Assembly (NCBI GenBank): GCA_023419535.1
Contig: JAEZXX010000023.1
Location: 1-64,000, forward strand
Length of the DNA stretch: 64,000 nt
Direction of reading: 5' to 3'
Source: Pseudomonadota bacterium
Lineage (GTDB): Bacteria; Pseudomonadota; Alphaproteobacteria; Rhizobiales; Rhizobiaceae
Under the pieces are notes generated by a model. That model saw only the letters and a list, made by a program, of their open reading frames with translations, made no database searches and had not been told where the DNA came from. The translations under genes were made by a program, and so were the position numbers. Shown in pieces: positions 34,979 to 43,429 of this stretch. Numbering within the stretch: position 1 is the first letter of the stretch; each line of letters starts with the position of its first letter.

Positions 34979-35437
34979 ATGTCGACGATCGGGATCATCT
35001 CGGACACGCACGGACTGCTGCGGCATGAGGCCTTGGCCGCGTTGCAGGGTGTCGAGCACATCATCCACGCCGGCGATATCGGCAAGCCGGAGATCATCTC
35101 CCGTCTCGCGGAAGTCGCACCGGTCACGGCCATCCGGGGCAATGTCGACGGCGCGGAATGGGCGGACGCCTTTCCGAGCACCGATTCCCTAGAGCTGTTC
35201 GGTCACCGCTTCTTCATCATCCACGATCGCAACGACCTATCCTTCGATCCGGCGAAGGAAGGCTATGGCGTCGTCATCTCGGGCCATTCGCATCGCCCCG
35301 GAATCGAGACCGTCGAGGGTGTTCTCTACGTCAATCCCGGCAGCGCCGGACCGAGGCGATTCAAGCTTCCGATTACGGTGGCGATCCTTCGCCAAAAGGC
35401 CGGAAAGGTGCTGCCGAGCCTTATTCAGATCGCGTGA
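34979..35437 (+). CDS. YfcE/MJ0936-type metallophosphoesterase
   Basis: This 152-residue protein carries the calcineurin-like phosphoesterase motifs in order: ISDTHGLL (residues 6-13), HAGDIG, IRGNVDG, and SGHSHRPG with the metal-binding His pair. YfcE-type enzymes hydrolyse phosphodiesters with Mn; the natural substrate is generally unknown. The end (YVNPGSAGPRR) is typical for the family. It stands alone between dinB and a hydrolase gene. A CCCACCG/CGGTGGG hairpin at 34883-34898 separates it from dinB. Confidence 0.92.
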   Translation: MSTIGIISDTHGLLRHEALAALQGVEHIIHAGDIGKPEIISRLAEVAPVTAIRGNVDGAEWADAFPSTDSLELFGHRFFIIHDRNDLSFDPAKEGYGVVISGHSHRPGIETVEGVLYVNPGSAGPRRFKLPITVAILRQKAGKVLPSLIQIA

Positions 35438-35479
35438 CACCGCGTGGAATTGCGGCGTTGCCGCTTTGCGAACGGTCGG

Positions 35480-35502
35480 CCGCTGTGGGCTGCTTTCGAC
35501 CC
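35480..35502 (+). repeat. Copy 3 of dispersed degenerate 23-nt element
   Basis: CCGCTGTGGGCTGCTTTCGACCC shares the GCTTTC-x-ACCC end with the other copies and is followed by GACATTCG and GAAGCTGACGTTCGGAG further on, the second word of the family. Confidence 0.4.
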
Positions 35503-35618
35503 AACAACGACATTCGACACGCTTTCCGAAGTTCTCGGAAGCTGACGTTCGGAGTCCTCCACGGAACGTGTGGCGGCGCTTCCGGTTGGAGTAACACCGA
35601 AGCGAAAGGACACCGCGC

Positions 35619-36437
35619 ATGGCCTACATCGAAGCCAAGGACGGCACGCAGATCCACGTCAAGGACATGGGGCACGGTCGACCCGTAGTGCTCATTCACG
35701 GCTGGCCGCTGACCGGCGACATGTTCGAGTACCAAACGGTGGCCCTCCTAGAGGCGGGTTTCCGCGTAGTCACCTACGATCGACGCGGGTTCGGGCAGTC
35801 CGGACACCCGGCGACGGGCTACGACTACGACACCTTCGCCGACGACCTTGCGGCGGTCCTCGAAGGGCTCGATCTGAACGACGTCTCACTGGTTGGCTTT
35901 TCGATGGGCGGTGGCGAGATCGCCCGATACCTGTCCCGCCACGGTGCCACGCGCGTCGCCAAGACAGTCCTTGTCGCCTCCGTCGCAGGCTATCTCCTGA
36001 AGGACCACAGCAACCCCGACGGCGTCGATGCCAGCGTCTTTGAGGACATGAAGGCTCAGATCCGGCAGGATCGCTTCGCCTTCCTCCAAAGCTTCGCCAA
36101 GCAGTTCTACGGGGTCGGTGTCCTGTCGAAGCCCGTCAGCCAGGGCATCCTCGACTGGAGCTTCGTGCTGGGCGTCATGGCGAGCCCGCTGGCGACGCTT
36201 CAGTGCGTCGACGCGTTCGGCAAGACGGACTTTCGCCCGGACTTCCGGAGCTTCACCAAGCCGACGCTGGTCATCCACGGCACCGGGGACGACACGGTCC
36301 CGATCGACCCAACGGGACGAGCTGCCGCCAAAGCCATCCCCGGCGCGAAGCTCATCGAGTACGAGGGTGAGCCACACGGCCTGTTCGCCACGGTCCCGGA
36401 GCGGTTGAACCGGGACCTCCTCGAGTTCCTGCGCTGA
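35619..36437 (+). CDS. Alpha/beta hydrolase, non-heme chloroperoxidase type
   Basis: This 272-residue protein is a cofactor-free haloperoxidase/arylesterase-type hydrolase. Its motifs are HGWPLTGDMFEYQ, the nucleophile elbow VGFSMGGGE, the Asp in GTGDDTVP and the His in GEPHGLF. Such enzymes are esterases that can also form peracids in vitro. An AAAGGACACC ribosome region precedes the ATG. A strong intrinsic terminator follows at 36460, so it is a single-gene unit. The physiological substrate is unknown. Confidence 0.92.
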   Translation: MAYIEAKDGTQIHVKDMGHGRPVVLIHGWPLTGDMFEYQTVALLEAGFRVVTYDRRGFGQSGHPATGYDYDTFADDLAAVLEGLDLNDVSLVGFSMGGGEIARYLSRHGATRVAKTVLVASVAGYLLKDHSNPDGVDASVFEDMKAQIRQDRFAFLQSFAKQFYGVGVLSKPVSQGILDWSFVLGVMASPLATLQCVDAFGKTDFRPDFRSFTKPTLVIHGTGDDTVPIDPTGRAAAKAIPGAKLIEYEGEPHGLFATVPERLNRDLLEFLR

Positions 36438-36459
36438 CGGATCGGCTGGGGAAATCGAG

Positions 36460-36499
36460 ACCCGGGAGGCGGCAAGACGGCCCCTCCCGGGTTTCTTTT
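36460..36499 (+). terminator. Rho-independent terminator after the chloroperoxidase-like gene
   Basis: A perfect 10-base stem ACCCGGGAGG/CCTCCCGGGT with a 13-base loop is followed by TTTCTTTT. It is the clearest intrinsic terminator in the window. Confidence 0.88.
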
Positions 36500-36671
36500 G
36501 CTCGATCAGCCACTGAACCTTCGCGGACCTGATTTAGGACCATCTCGCGACCGGCGGGAACGTCGTGATCGGCCGGCAGTCAGACGACGAGGGAACCAGC
36601 GACGTCTTGCCCATGCGACGTGACCGGAAAGGGGAGGCTCGGCAGACGGCCTGACCGGGTTCCCCCTCGCA

Positions 36672-37850
36672 TCACTGCGGCGTCGGCGTGGGCGCGCTGC
36701 CCTCCGTGCCTCGATCGATCCGCCAGAGCTGGGTCGGCAAGGCGGCAGGCGCGTCCGGCTTGAAGAACGCGGAGTCCTGAATGCGCGACGTGGTAACGTA
36801 CACGGTGCCGTCCGGTCCTTCCGCGAACGTGTCGGGCCAGCGCAACCGCTCGTCCTGAACGAGAAGGGTGGGCGTTCCGGCGGCCCCTTCTCCCAGGTCA
36901 CGGAGCTTCACAGCGTTCTCTTCCGGCGCCGTGACATACATGTCGCCACTTTCGCGCCCGATCAGGAGGCCGTCCGCCACGCCGTTCTCACCGAACTCTT
37001 CCACTGCGCCGGACAGATCCTCGCCGGAGAGGCCAGACGTCTCGAGCGTGTCGGTTGGGATGCGGTAGAGCGTGCCTCCCTTGATCGCCTGCCAGTAGAG
37101 ATGCTCGCCGTCCGGAGAGAGGGCGATGCCGTCGGCCGAGAACTCCACGCCGCGTCCGTCGGGGCGCCGCAGCGGCTCGCCGTCGGCTTCCACGACAACG
37201 TCCTTCTCGACCTGCGTCGAGGGGTGACCGTCCAGAACGCGGCGCGATTCACCGCTTTCCAGATCAACCACGACAAGGGCACCCTTGACGCCGGAGTCGG
37301 TGATGTACGCGTGGCTCCCGTCCGGAGAAAAGCGGACATCGTTGAGGTAGGACCCTTGGGGTGCGACCGTCTCGTCGAAGGTGATCGTCTGCGCCACTTC
37401 GTTGGTCGCGAGGTCGACGCGCACGAGCTTCGGCCCTCCTGCCACCACGAAGCCCTGCGCGGGCGCGGCCGGGTCGAGGACCCAGAGATTGCCCTGGCCA
37501 TCCGCGACGACACTCTGCACGCAGACCCAGTGGTCGTCGGGCGTCATCTCGTCTTTGCGCGCGTTGCGCCAAGCGTTCCACTCGCCGTTCGGATAGGGCG
37601 CGATCGTGCCGTCCTCCATCACCTCCGCGACGGATACGGGGGAATCTTCGGTCCACCGAGGGAAGTTGACGAAGATACGTCCGTCTTCAGAGACCGTGAC
37701 CCCCGTGACTTGGTGTGGGAACTCCGCCACCCGCTCAACGCTCGCTTGGGATGCGGACGCGGCGGGCTCTTGCGCGAGGGCTGCCGTCGGAAGCGACAAG
37801 GCTGCGATGGAGCCGAGAAGGACGGATAAATTTCGCTGCGGAGATCGCAT
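36672..37850 (-). CDS. Major royal jelly protein / dopachrome tautomerase-like secreted protein
   Basis: This 392-residue protein starts with a signal peptide (LLGSIAALSLPTAALA|QEP) and should be exported. The rest is a six-bladed propeller of the MRJP/Yellow family, with VTVSEDGRIFVNFPRW, NLWVLDPAAP, YLNDVRFSPDGSHAYITDSG and the NGVADGLLIG segment. Bacterial members are mostly uncharacterised and are often annotated as gluconolactonase-like. No operon partner is seen: the gene upstream is 338 bases away on the other strand. It ends with a Pro/Thr-rich tail. Confidence 0.88.
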   Translation of the reverse strand: MRSPQRNLSVLLGSIAALSLPTAALAQEPAASASQASVERVAEFPHQVTGVTVSEDGRIFVNFPRWTEDSPVSVAEVMEDGTIAPYPNGEWNAWRNARKDEMTPDDHWVCVQSVVADGQGNLWVLDPAAPAQGFVVAGGPKLVRVDLATNEVAQTITFDETVAPQGSYLNDVRFSPDGSHAYITDSGVKGALVVVDLESGESRRVLDGHPSTQVEKDVVVEADGEPLRRPDGRGVEFSADGIALSPDGEHLYWQAIKGGTLYRIPTDTLETSGLSGEDLSGAVEEFGENGVADGLLIGRESGDMYVTAPEENAVKLRDLGEGAAGTPTLLVQDERLRWPDTFAEGPDGTVYVTTSRIQDSAFFKPDAPAALPTQLWRIDRGTEGSAPTPTPQ

Positions 37851-38187
37851 GGTTCTTCCTTCAGGCTGAATGGTCGGAAACCGTCCGGGGTCCTTTCCTC
37901 AACCTGTCGGCAACAAGAGAGTTCCGTGGCAACCTCAATGTCCGTCGGTCGTGGGAATGCGGCGAGCCATAAAAGGGGTCTGTCGCCCCTCCAGCCCCGT
38001 CAGACGCGGAGCCGGAGGGGGCGGTTCGCGATTGCACTCGACGCATTCCAGACGCCGCGGATCGGGACCGATGGCTCCGAGAGCTGCCGTCAAGCCGACG
38101 ATAACTCGGCTCCGGAGATACCAACTTGGCGAGCACGTAACAGCAGCTTGAGCGGCGTTGGTTCAGCGCCCGTTCTCTTCATGCTAT
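37851..38187. other. Intergenic region of 337 bases without a recognisable gene
   Basis: This spacer separates two divergent genes (MRJP-like, minus; AraC, plus) and must hold both promoters. I see only a short hairpin (AGGGG at 37974, CCCCT at 37986) and no coding frame with family resemblance. No clear operator could be picked out. Confidence 0.5.
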
Positions 38188-39060
38188 ATGTCGACCATGT
38201 CGAACGCGTTGAGGCTCGCGAAGGGAACGTTCGGACGTGTCGCCCTGCTCGACATGGATCGACCCCTGGTGCGCCATGCGCATCCGCACTGCCATGTCCT
38301 TCTAAAGGTTGAGGGGGCCGACACGCAATTCTCGGTCAAGGATCGCTTGGTCCCGTTGACGGACGAGAGCGCGGTTCTGATCAACGCTTGGGAGCCGCAC
38401 GCTTACTCACATTTCGACAATCAGCCAGCCACGATCATCCTCGCGCTGTATATTGAGCCGAGATGGCTGGGCGAGTTCCGCCCGAACTGGCGGACCAGCG
38501 GCGCGCCAGACTTCTTTACACAGACAGTTGGGACGACGAGCCCGCGAATCCGCTCGCTGACACGCGAGCTCGCCGAGGCGTTGGTGCACGATCCGGGCAA
38601 TGCCCTTGATCACGAGCGTCTCCTGGCCGAGCTGATGATTGCGGTGGTCGAGCGCTTCGCGGCGTGGCGCGAGCAGACGGTCTCGCTGCGCATTGCTGCA
38701 TCCGCAGCCGTCGACCATCGCATCCGCAAGGCGGTCGCGGCCATCCGCGCCGACCCCGGCGCCATTGCCGACATGGATGGGCTCGCTTCTTCCGTCGGGC
38801 TGTCCCGCGCGCACTTCTTCCGCCTTTTCGAGACCGCGCTGAACGTGAGCCCGCGGGTCTACCTCAACGTCGTACGACTGGAGCACGCGGTGCAGGCCGT
38901 CGCCGATGGCCGACAGTCCTTCAGCGCGCTATCGCAGAGCCTCGGCTTCTCTGCCCCGTCGCATTTCTCGCGTTTCTTCCACGACCACGCCGGCTCCTCC
39001 CCCATGGCGTTCCGGACCGTCGCGGCGCTGGGAATGCCAGATTATGAGACGCCTCGGTAA
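38188..39060 (+). CDS. AraC family regulator, probable activator of the furoate operon
   Basis: This protein of about 290 residues has an N-terminal cupin-like domain with HAHPHCHVLLK (possible metal or ligand site) and a C-terminal AraC DNA-binding domain (MDGLASSVGLSRAHFFRLF and FSALSQSLGFSAPSHFSRFF, then GSSPMAFR). It lies 84 bases before the molybdenum hydroxylase operon on the same strand, which makes it the likely regulator of hmfABCDE. Starts at 38188 and 38197 are both possible and no clear ribosome site decides. Known hmf clusters use other regulator families, so an AraC type here is a context-based assignment. Confidence 0.88.
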   Translation: MSTMSNALRLAKGTFGRVALLDMDRPLVRHAHPHCHVLLKVEGADTQFSVKDRLVPLTDESAVLINAWEPHAYSHFDNQPATIILALYIEPRWLGEFRPNWRTSGAPDFFTQTVGTTSPRIRSLTRELAEALVHDPGNALDHERLLAELMIAVVERFAAWREQTVSLRIAASAAVDHRIRKAVAAIRADPGAIADMDGLASSVGLSRAHFFRLFETALNVSPRVYLNVVRLEHAVQAVADGRQSFSALSQSLGFSAPSHFSRFFHDHAGSSPMAFRTVAALGMPDYETPR

Positions 39061-39144
39061 GTCGCGCGACGCCTGGGGATCGCAGCGGGTCCCGGTCTCC
39101 CTCTAAGCCCGACGAGATGCCTGGAGGGGCATTCGGGAGGCTTC

Positions 39145-42105
39145 ATGACGATCAATCCGCCCGTCGATCGATGGATCGGCCAATCGGTGCCGCGCGTCGA
39201 GGACGCTGCACTCCTCACGGGGCGCGCTTCCTTCATCGACGACCTGCCGACACGCGCAGGAACGCTCGAGGCTGCGATCGTGCGCTCGCCGCATGGTCAT
39301 GCCGCGATCCGTTCGATCGACCTCGCCGAGGCTTCGAGCGTCGAGGGTGTCGTAGCGATCCTGACCGGCCCGGATGTTCAACGCCTGACCCGCTCCATGA
39401 CGGTTGGCGTGAAGGCAGACGTGGAATGCTGGCCGATCGCGACGGATCGCGTGCGCTATGTCGGCGAACCGGTCGCGATCGTCGTCGCCGCGAACCGCTA
39501 CGTTGCCGAGGACGCGGCCGAGCGCGTCGCGGTGGATTACGAGATCCTGCCCGCCGTCGTGGATCCGGAAACAGCGCTCGCCGCCGATGCGCCAGTGCTG
39601 CATCCCTCGCTCGGCTCCAACCTTATCAACGAGCGGCACTTTTCCTATGGCGACCCCGACGCCGCGTTTCGCGAGGCGCCGCATACGGTCGTCGTTCAGA
39701 CGGCCTATCCGCGCAATTCCTGCACGCCGATCGAGACCTACGGCGTCGTCGCCGCATACGATCCGGGCGAGGATGCCTACGACATCTGCGCCAATTTTCA
39801 GGGGCCGTTCTCGATCCACGCCGTGGTCGCGCTCGCCCTGAAAGTTCCGGGAAACCGCGTTCGCCTGCGTACACCGCCATCGTCCGGGGGCAGCTACGGG
39901 ATCAAGCAGGGCATCTTCCCCTACATGATCCTGATGGGGGTCGCCGCGCGCGTCTGCGGCCGCCCCGTCAAGTGGATCGAAGACAGGCTGGAGCATCTGT
40001 CGGCCTCCGTTTCGGCGACCAACCGCGTGACGCGGCTGGCGGCGGCGGTCGAGTCGGACGGTCGGATCACCGCGCTCTCGTGGGATCAGATCGAGGACTG
40101 CGGCGCGCATCTGCGGGCGCCGGAGCCGGCGACGCTCTACCGCATGCATGGCAACATGACCGGCGCCTATGCGGTGCGCAACGTCGTCATCCGCAACCGC
40201 GTCGTCCTCACCAACAAGACGCCGACCGGCCTCAATCGTGGCTTCGGCGGCCCGCAAGTCTACTATCCGCTCGAACGTCTAATGGAGCGCATCGCCCGGC
40301 TGCTCGACCTCGACCCGGTGGAGGTCAGGCGGCGCAATCTCGTTCCGGCGAACGCGTTTCCCTACCGCACGGCCACCGGAGCTTTGCTGGACTCGGGCGA
40401 TTACGCGACGGCCCTCGAACGGGCCGCGGCCGAAGGCGGTCTGGCGGAGCTCCTGGCGCGCCGCGACGCGATGCAGGCAGAGGGGCGGCTCTACGGCATC
40501 GGCTATGCGGCCGCCGTCGAGCCGAGCGTCTCGAACATGGGCTACATCACCACGGTTCTGACGCCCGAGCAGCGCGATAAGGCGGGGGCGAAGAACGGTG
40601 CGCAGGCGACCGCCACGATCGCCATCGATCCGCTCGGGTCCGTGTCGGTGAAGGTCGCGTCCGTGCCGCAGGGACAGGGTCACCGCACTGTCCTGTCGCA
40701 GGTCGTGGCCGATGAACTGGGGCTCGCCCCGTCCGCCATCGTGGTCTCCGCCGATGTCGACACAGAACGCGACGCGTGGTCGATCGCCTCGGGCAACTAC
40801 GCCAGCCGCTTCGCACCGGCCGTGGCGGGCGCGACGAAGATCGCCGCGGTCCGGATCCGCGCCAAGCTGGAAAAGGTTGCGGCCAGTCAGCTCAACACCA
40901 CGCCGGACGACGTCGAGTTCACGGCAGGTCGCGTCCGGTCGAAGGCCAACCCCGACAACGCACTTTCCTTCGCGCGTGTCGCCGCGGCCGCTCACTGGGC
41001 ACCGGGCACGCTACCCGACACGGTCGACCAGACCATCCGCGAGACGGTCTTCTGGACACCGGACGAGCTGGTCGCGCCGAACGAGAGCGACGAGGTCAAC
41101 TCCTCGCTGTGCCATGGGTTCATCTTCGATTTCTGCGGCATCGAGATCGATCGCGAGACCGGCGCCCCCCGGATCGACCGCTACGTCACCATGCATGACT
41201 GTGGCCGCATCCTTCACCCGGCAATGGTCGAGGGGCAGGTTCGAGGCGGCTTCGCCCAGGCGCTCGGCGCGGCGTTCTTCGAGGAATACGCCTACGGCGC
41301 CGATGGCAGCTTCCAGTCCGGAACGCTCGCCGACTACCTGATCCCGACCGTGATGGAGGTGCCGGAGCTGACGATCCTGCATCACGAGACGCCCTCGCCC
41401 TTCACGCCGCTCGGCGCCAAGGGCGTTGGCGAAGGCAATTGCATGTCGACGCCCGTCTGCCTCGCCAACGCCGTTGCGGATGCGCTTGGCGTCGAGGATG
41501 TCGCGCTGCCCCTCAGCCCATCGAAGATCGCAGCCTTCTTGGCAGGGGAAGAGCCGCCCGCGCGCGAACCGCAGCGCAAGGCGGAGGCGATCGCCCCGAC
41601 CGGCCAGCGAAAGCTGACCGGCGAAGGGGCGGCCGACGTCGCGGCTCCGCGCGAGGATGTCTGGCGGATGCTGCTCGATCCCGCGACGCTCGCCGCGATC
41701 ATTCCCGGCTCCCACGGCGTGCGGAAGCTGTCCGCCACACATTTCGCGGCCGACGTCACGCTGGGTGTCGGCCCGGTGAAGGGGCGGTACAAGGCCGATA
41801 TCGAATTGTTCGACCTCGACGAGCCGAACGCGGTGACGCTGCGCGGCCGGACCACAGGCGCGCTCGGCTTCGGCAGCGGCGAAGGACGCATCACGCTCAC
41901 CGAGACGGCGCCGGGCAGAACCCGCATCACCTACACCTACGAGGCCGGCATCGGCGGCAAGGTCGCCTCGGTCGGCGGGCGGCTGCTCGACGGCGCCGCT
42001 CGCGTCGTCATTGGCCAGTTCTTCAAGGCGCTCGCGAACCACGCCGGCGGCGGCCGGCCGGGCCTTCTGGCGCGGCTCAAAGCCTTCATCGGGAGGGGCG
42101 CATGA
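39145..42105 (+). CDS. hmfA: 2-furoyl-CoA dehydrogenase, large (molybdenum) subunit with fused CoxG/SRPBCC domain
   Basis: This 986-residue protein has a xanthine dehydrogenase-type molybdopterin subunit (residues 1 to about 800; RVEDAALLTGRASFIDD start, VGEPVAIVVA, GAKGVGEG with catalytic Glu763) followed by a CoxG-like SRPBCC domain (about 823-970; AAPREDVWRMLLDP, LGVGPVKGRY, GGKVASVGGRLLDG). True CO dehydrogenase has a Cys in an AYRCSFR loop; here the loop reads GLNRGFGGPQ (about 362-371), so CO oxidation is excluded. With FAD and Fe-S subunits, a CoA ligase and a crotonase following in order, it fits HmfA, which hydroxylates 2-furoyl-CoA at C5 in furfural/furoate degradation. A GGGAGG site precedes the ATG, and the stop overlaps hmfB (ATGA). 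Confidence 0.78.
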   Translation: MTINPPVDRWIGQSVPRVEDAALLTGRASFIDDLPTRAGTLEAAIVRSPHGHAAIRSIDLAEASSVEGVVAILTGPDVQRLTRSMTVGVKADVECWPIATDRVRYVGEPVAIVVAANRYVAEDAAERVAVDYEILPAVVDPETALAADAPVLHPSLGSNLINERHFSYGDPDAAFREAPHTVVVQTAYPRNSCTPIETYGVVAAYDPGEDAYDICANFQGPFSIHAVVALALKVPGNRVRLRTPPSSGGSYGIKQGIFPYMILMGVAARVCGRPVKWIEDRLEHLSASVSATNRVTRLAAAVESDGRITALSWDQIEDCGAHLRAPEPATLYRMHGNMTGAYAVRNVVIRNRVVLTNKTPTGLNRGFGGPQVYYPLERLMERIARLLDLDPVEVRRRNLVPANAFPYRTATGALLDSGDYATALERAAAEGGLAELLARRDAMQAEGRLYGIGYAAAVEPSVSNMGYITTVLTPEQRDKAGAKNGAQATATIAIDPLGSVSVKVASVPQGQGHRTVLSQVVADELGLAPSAIVVSADVDTERDAWSIASGNYASRFAPAVAGATKIAAVRIRAKLEKVAASQLNTTPDDVEFTAGRVRSKANPDNALSFARVAAAAHWAPGTLPDTVDQTIRETVFWTPDELVAPNESDEVNSSLCHGFIFDFCGIEIDRETGAPRIDRYVTMHDCGRILHPAMVEGQVRGGFAQALGAAFFEEYAYGADGSFQSGTLADYLIPTVMEVPELTILHHETPSPFTPLGAKGVGEGNCMSTPVCLANAVADALGVEDVALPLSPSKIAAFLAGEEPPAREPQRKAEAIAPTGQRKLTGEGAADVAAPREDVWRMLLDPATLAAIIPGSHGVRKLSATHFAADVTLGVGPVKGRYKADIELFDLDEPNAVTLRGRTTGALGFGSGEGRITLTETAPGRTRITYTYEAGIGGKVASVGGRLLDGAARVVIGQFFKALANHAGGGRPGLLARLKAFIGRGA

Positions 42106-42929
42106 AGCCCGCACCGTTCGACTACGTGCGCGCCGATACCCTCGCCGAGGCGCTCGACGCGCTGCATGAGAGCGGCGACGAGGCCCGGATCATCGCAGGG
42201 GGGCAATCCCTCGTACCGATGCTGAACATGCGCCTCGCGCGGCCTTCGGTGCTGATCGACATCATGGGCATCGAAGCGCTCGCCCGGATCGAGGAGAGCA
42301 AAGGCAAGATCGTGATCGGCGCCGGCGTGCGCCAATCCGGTCTCGAACGGTGGACGCCGCTGCGGAAGGAGTTGCCGCTCGTGGCCGCCATGCTGCCCTG
42401 GGTCGGGCATGCGCAGACCCGTTCGCGCGGGACAGTCTGCGGCTCGCTCGCCCATGCCGACCCGAGCGCTGAAATGCCGCTCGCCCTTCTGGCGCTTGAG
42501 GGCGAGGTGCGGCTGCGCACGAAGAGGAAGCGGCGCGTCGTTCCCGCTGCCGAGTTCTTCCTCGGGATGATGGCGACCGCCGTCGCGCCGGGCGAGATGA
42601 TCGAGGCCATCGCCTTCCCGGCCCACTCGGGGACGGGGGTCGCCTTTCGCGAGGTCGCGCGGCGGCACGGCGATTACGCGATCGTCGCCTGCGCCGCCAT
42701 CGCCCGGCCGGACGGTCGGGTCCGCCTTGCCGTGGGAGGCGTCGCCGACACGCCGCAAGCGATCGCGCTGCCGGCTCCCGCCGACCCCGCCTTCGACGAC
42801 GAACTCAACGAATTCGCCTGGTCGCTGAACGCCCGCGACGATCTGCATGCCAGCGCCCGCTACCGACGCGACCTTGTCCGCAAGCTCGGCCGCAGCACCG
42901 CCGAGGAGGCCGCGTCATGTCCAAGCTGA
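42102..42929 (+). CDS. hmfB: 2-furoyl-CoA dehydrogenase, FAD subunit
   Basis: This 275-residue protein is a CoxM-type FAD-binding subunit. FAD motifs are IAGGQSLVPMLNMRL (residues about 31-45) and RSRGTVCGSLAHADPSAE. It carries electrons from the Fe-S subunit to an acceptor in the three-subunit hydroxylase. It overlaps hmfA by four bases and hmfC by 13. The CODH family medium-subunit assignment is secure; the furoyl-CoA role rests on the gene order A-B-C-ligase-crotonase. Confidence 0.8.
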   Translation: MKPAPFDYVRADTLAEALDALHESGDEARIIAGGQSLVPMLNMRLARPSVLIDIMGIEALARIEESKGKIVIGAGVRQSGLERWTPLRKELPLVAAMLPWVGHAQTRSRGTVCGSLAHADPSAEMPLALLALEGEVRLRTKRKRRVVPAAEFFLGMMATAVAPGEMIEAIAFPAHSGTGVAFREVARRHGDYAIVACAAIARPDGRVRLAVGGVADTPQAIALPAPADPAFDDELNEFAWSLNARDDLHASARYRRDLVRKLGRSTAEEAASCPS

Positions 42930-43429
42930 GCCGCGATTCAAGGCATGAGATCGCCTTCACGCTCAACGGCCGCAAGGTTCGGGCGCGGGCCGAGACGCGC
43001 ACTCTGCTGACCGACCTCGTCCGCCACGAACTCGGCGCGACGGGCACCCATGTCGGCTGCGAACACGGGGTGTGCGGCGCCTGCACCGTGGAGATCGACG
43101 GGGAACCCGTGCGCGCCTGTCTGACGCTCGCTGCGCAGGTCGAGGGTGCCGATATCCGGACCGTCGAGGGGTTGGAACCTTCGCCAGGCGAGCTATCGCC
43201 GCTTCAGGCTGCCTTTCGCGAGCATTTCGCCTTGCAATGCGGCTTCTGCACCGCCGGCATTCTGATCAGCCTCGACAATCTTTTCCGGCGCAGGCCCCAC
43301 GCCTCCGAGCAGGAGATCCGCGAGCAGGTTTCCGGCCATCTCTGCCGATGCACGGGATACGCGCCGATCATTCGGGCGGCACTCGCCGCCCAGGCTGTCA
43401 TCAGGGAGGAGGAGCCCGCCGATGCTTGA
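42917..43429 (+). CDS. hmfC: 2-furoyl-CoA dehydrogenase, [2Fe-2S] subunit
   Basis: This 170-residue protein has the two [2Fe-2S] sites of CoxS-type subunits: the plant-ferredoxin-like GCEHGVCGACTV followed by a Cys in RACLTL, and the four-helix-bundle site CGFCTAG with CRCTGY. It passes electrons from the molybdenum centre to the FAD subunit. It overlaps both neighbours, by 13 bases with hmfB and eight with the ligase gene, which indicates coupled translation of the complex. Confidence 0.85.
   Translation: MSKLSRDSRHEIAFTLNGRKVRARAETRTLLTDLVRHELGATGTHVGCEHGVCGACTVEIDGEPVRACLTLAAQVEGADIRTVEGLEPSPGELSPLQAAFREHFALQCGFCTAGILISLDNLFRRRPHASEQEIREQVSGHLCRCTGYAPIIRAALAAQAVIREEEPADA

Noticed and set aside
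39145..43429. CO dehydrogenase coxLMS operon
   Set aside because: The catalytic Cys loop of CoxL is absent and the set continues with a CoA ligase and a crotonase, which point to furoyl-CoA dehydrogenase.
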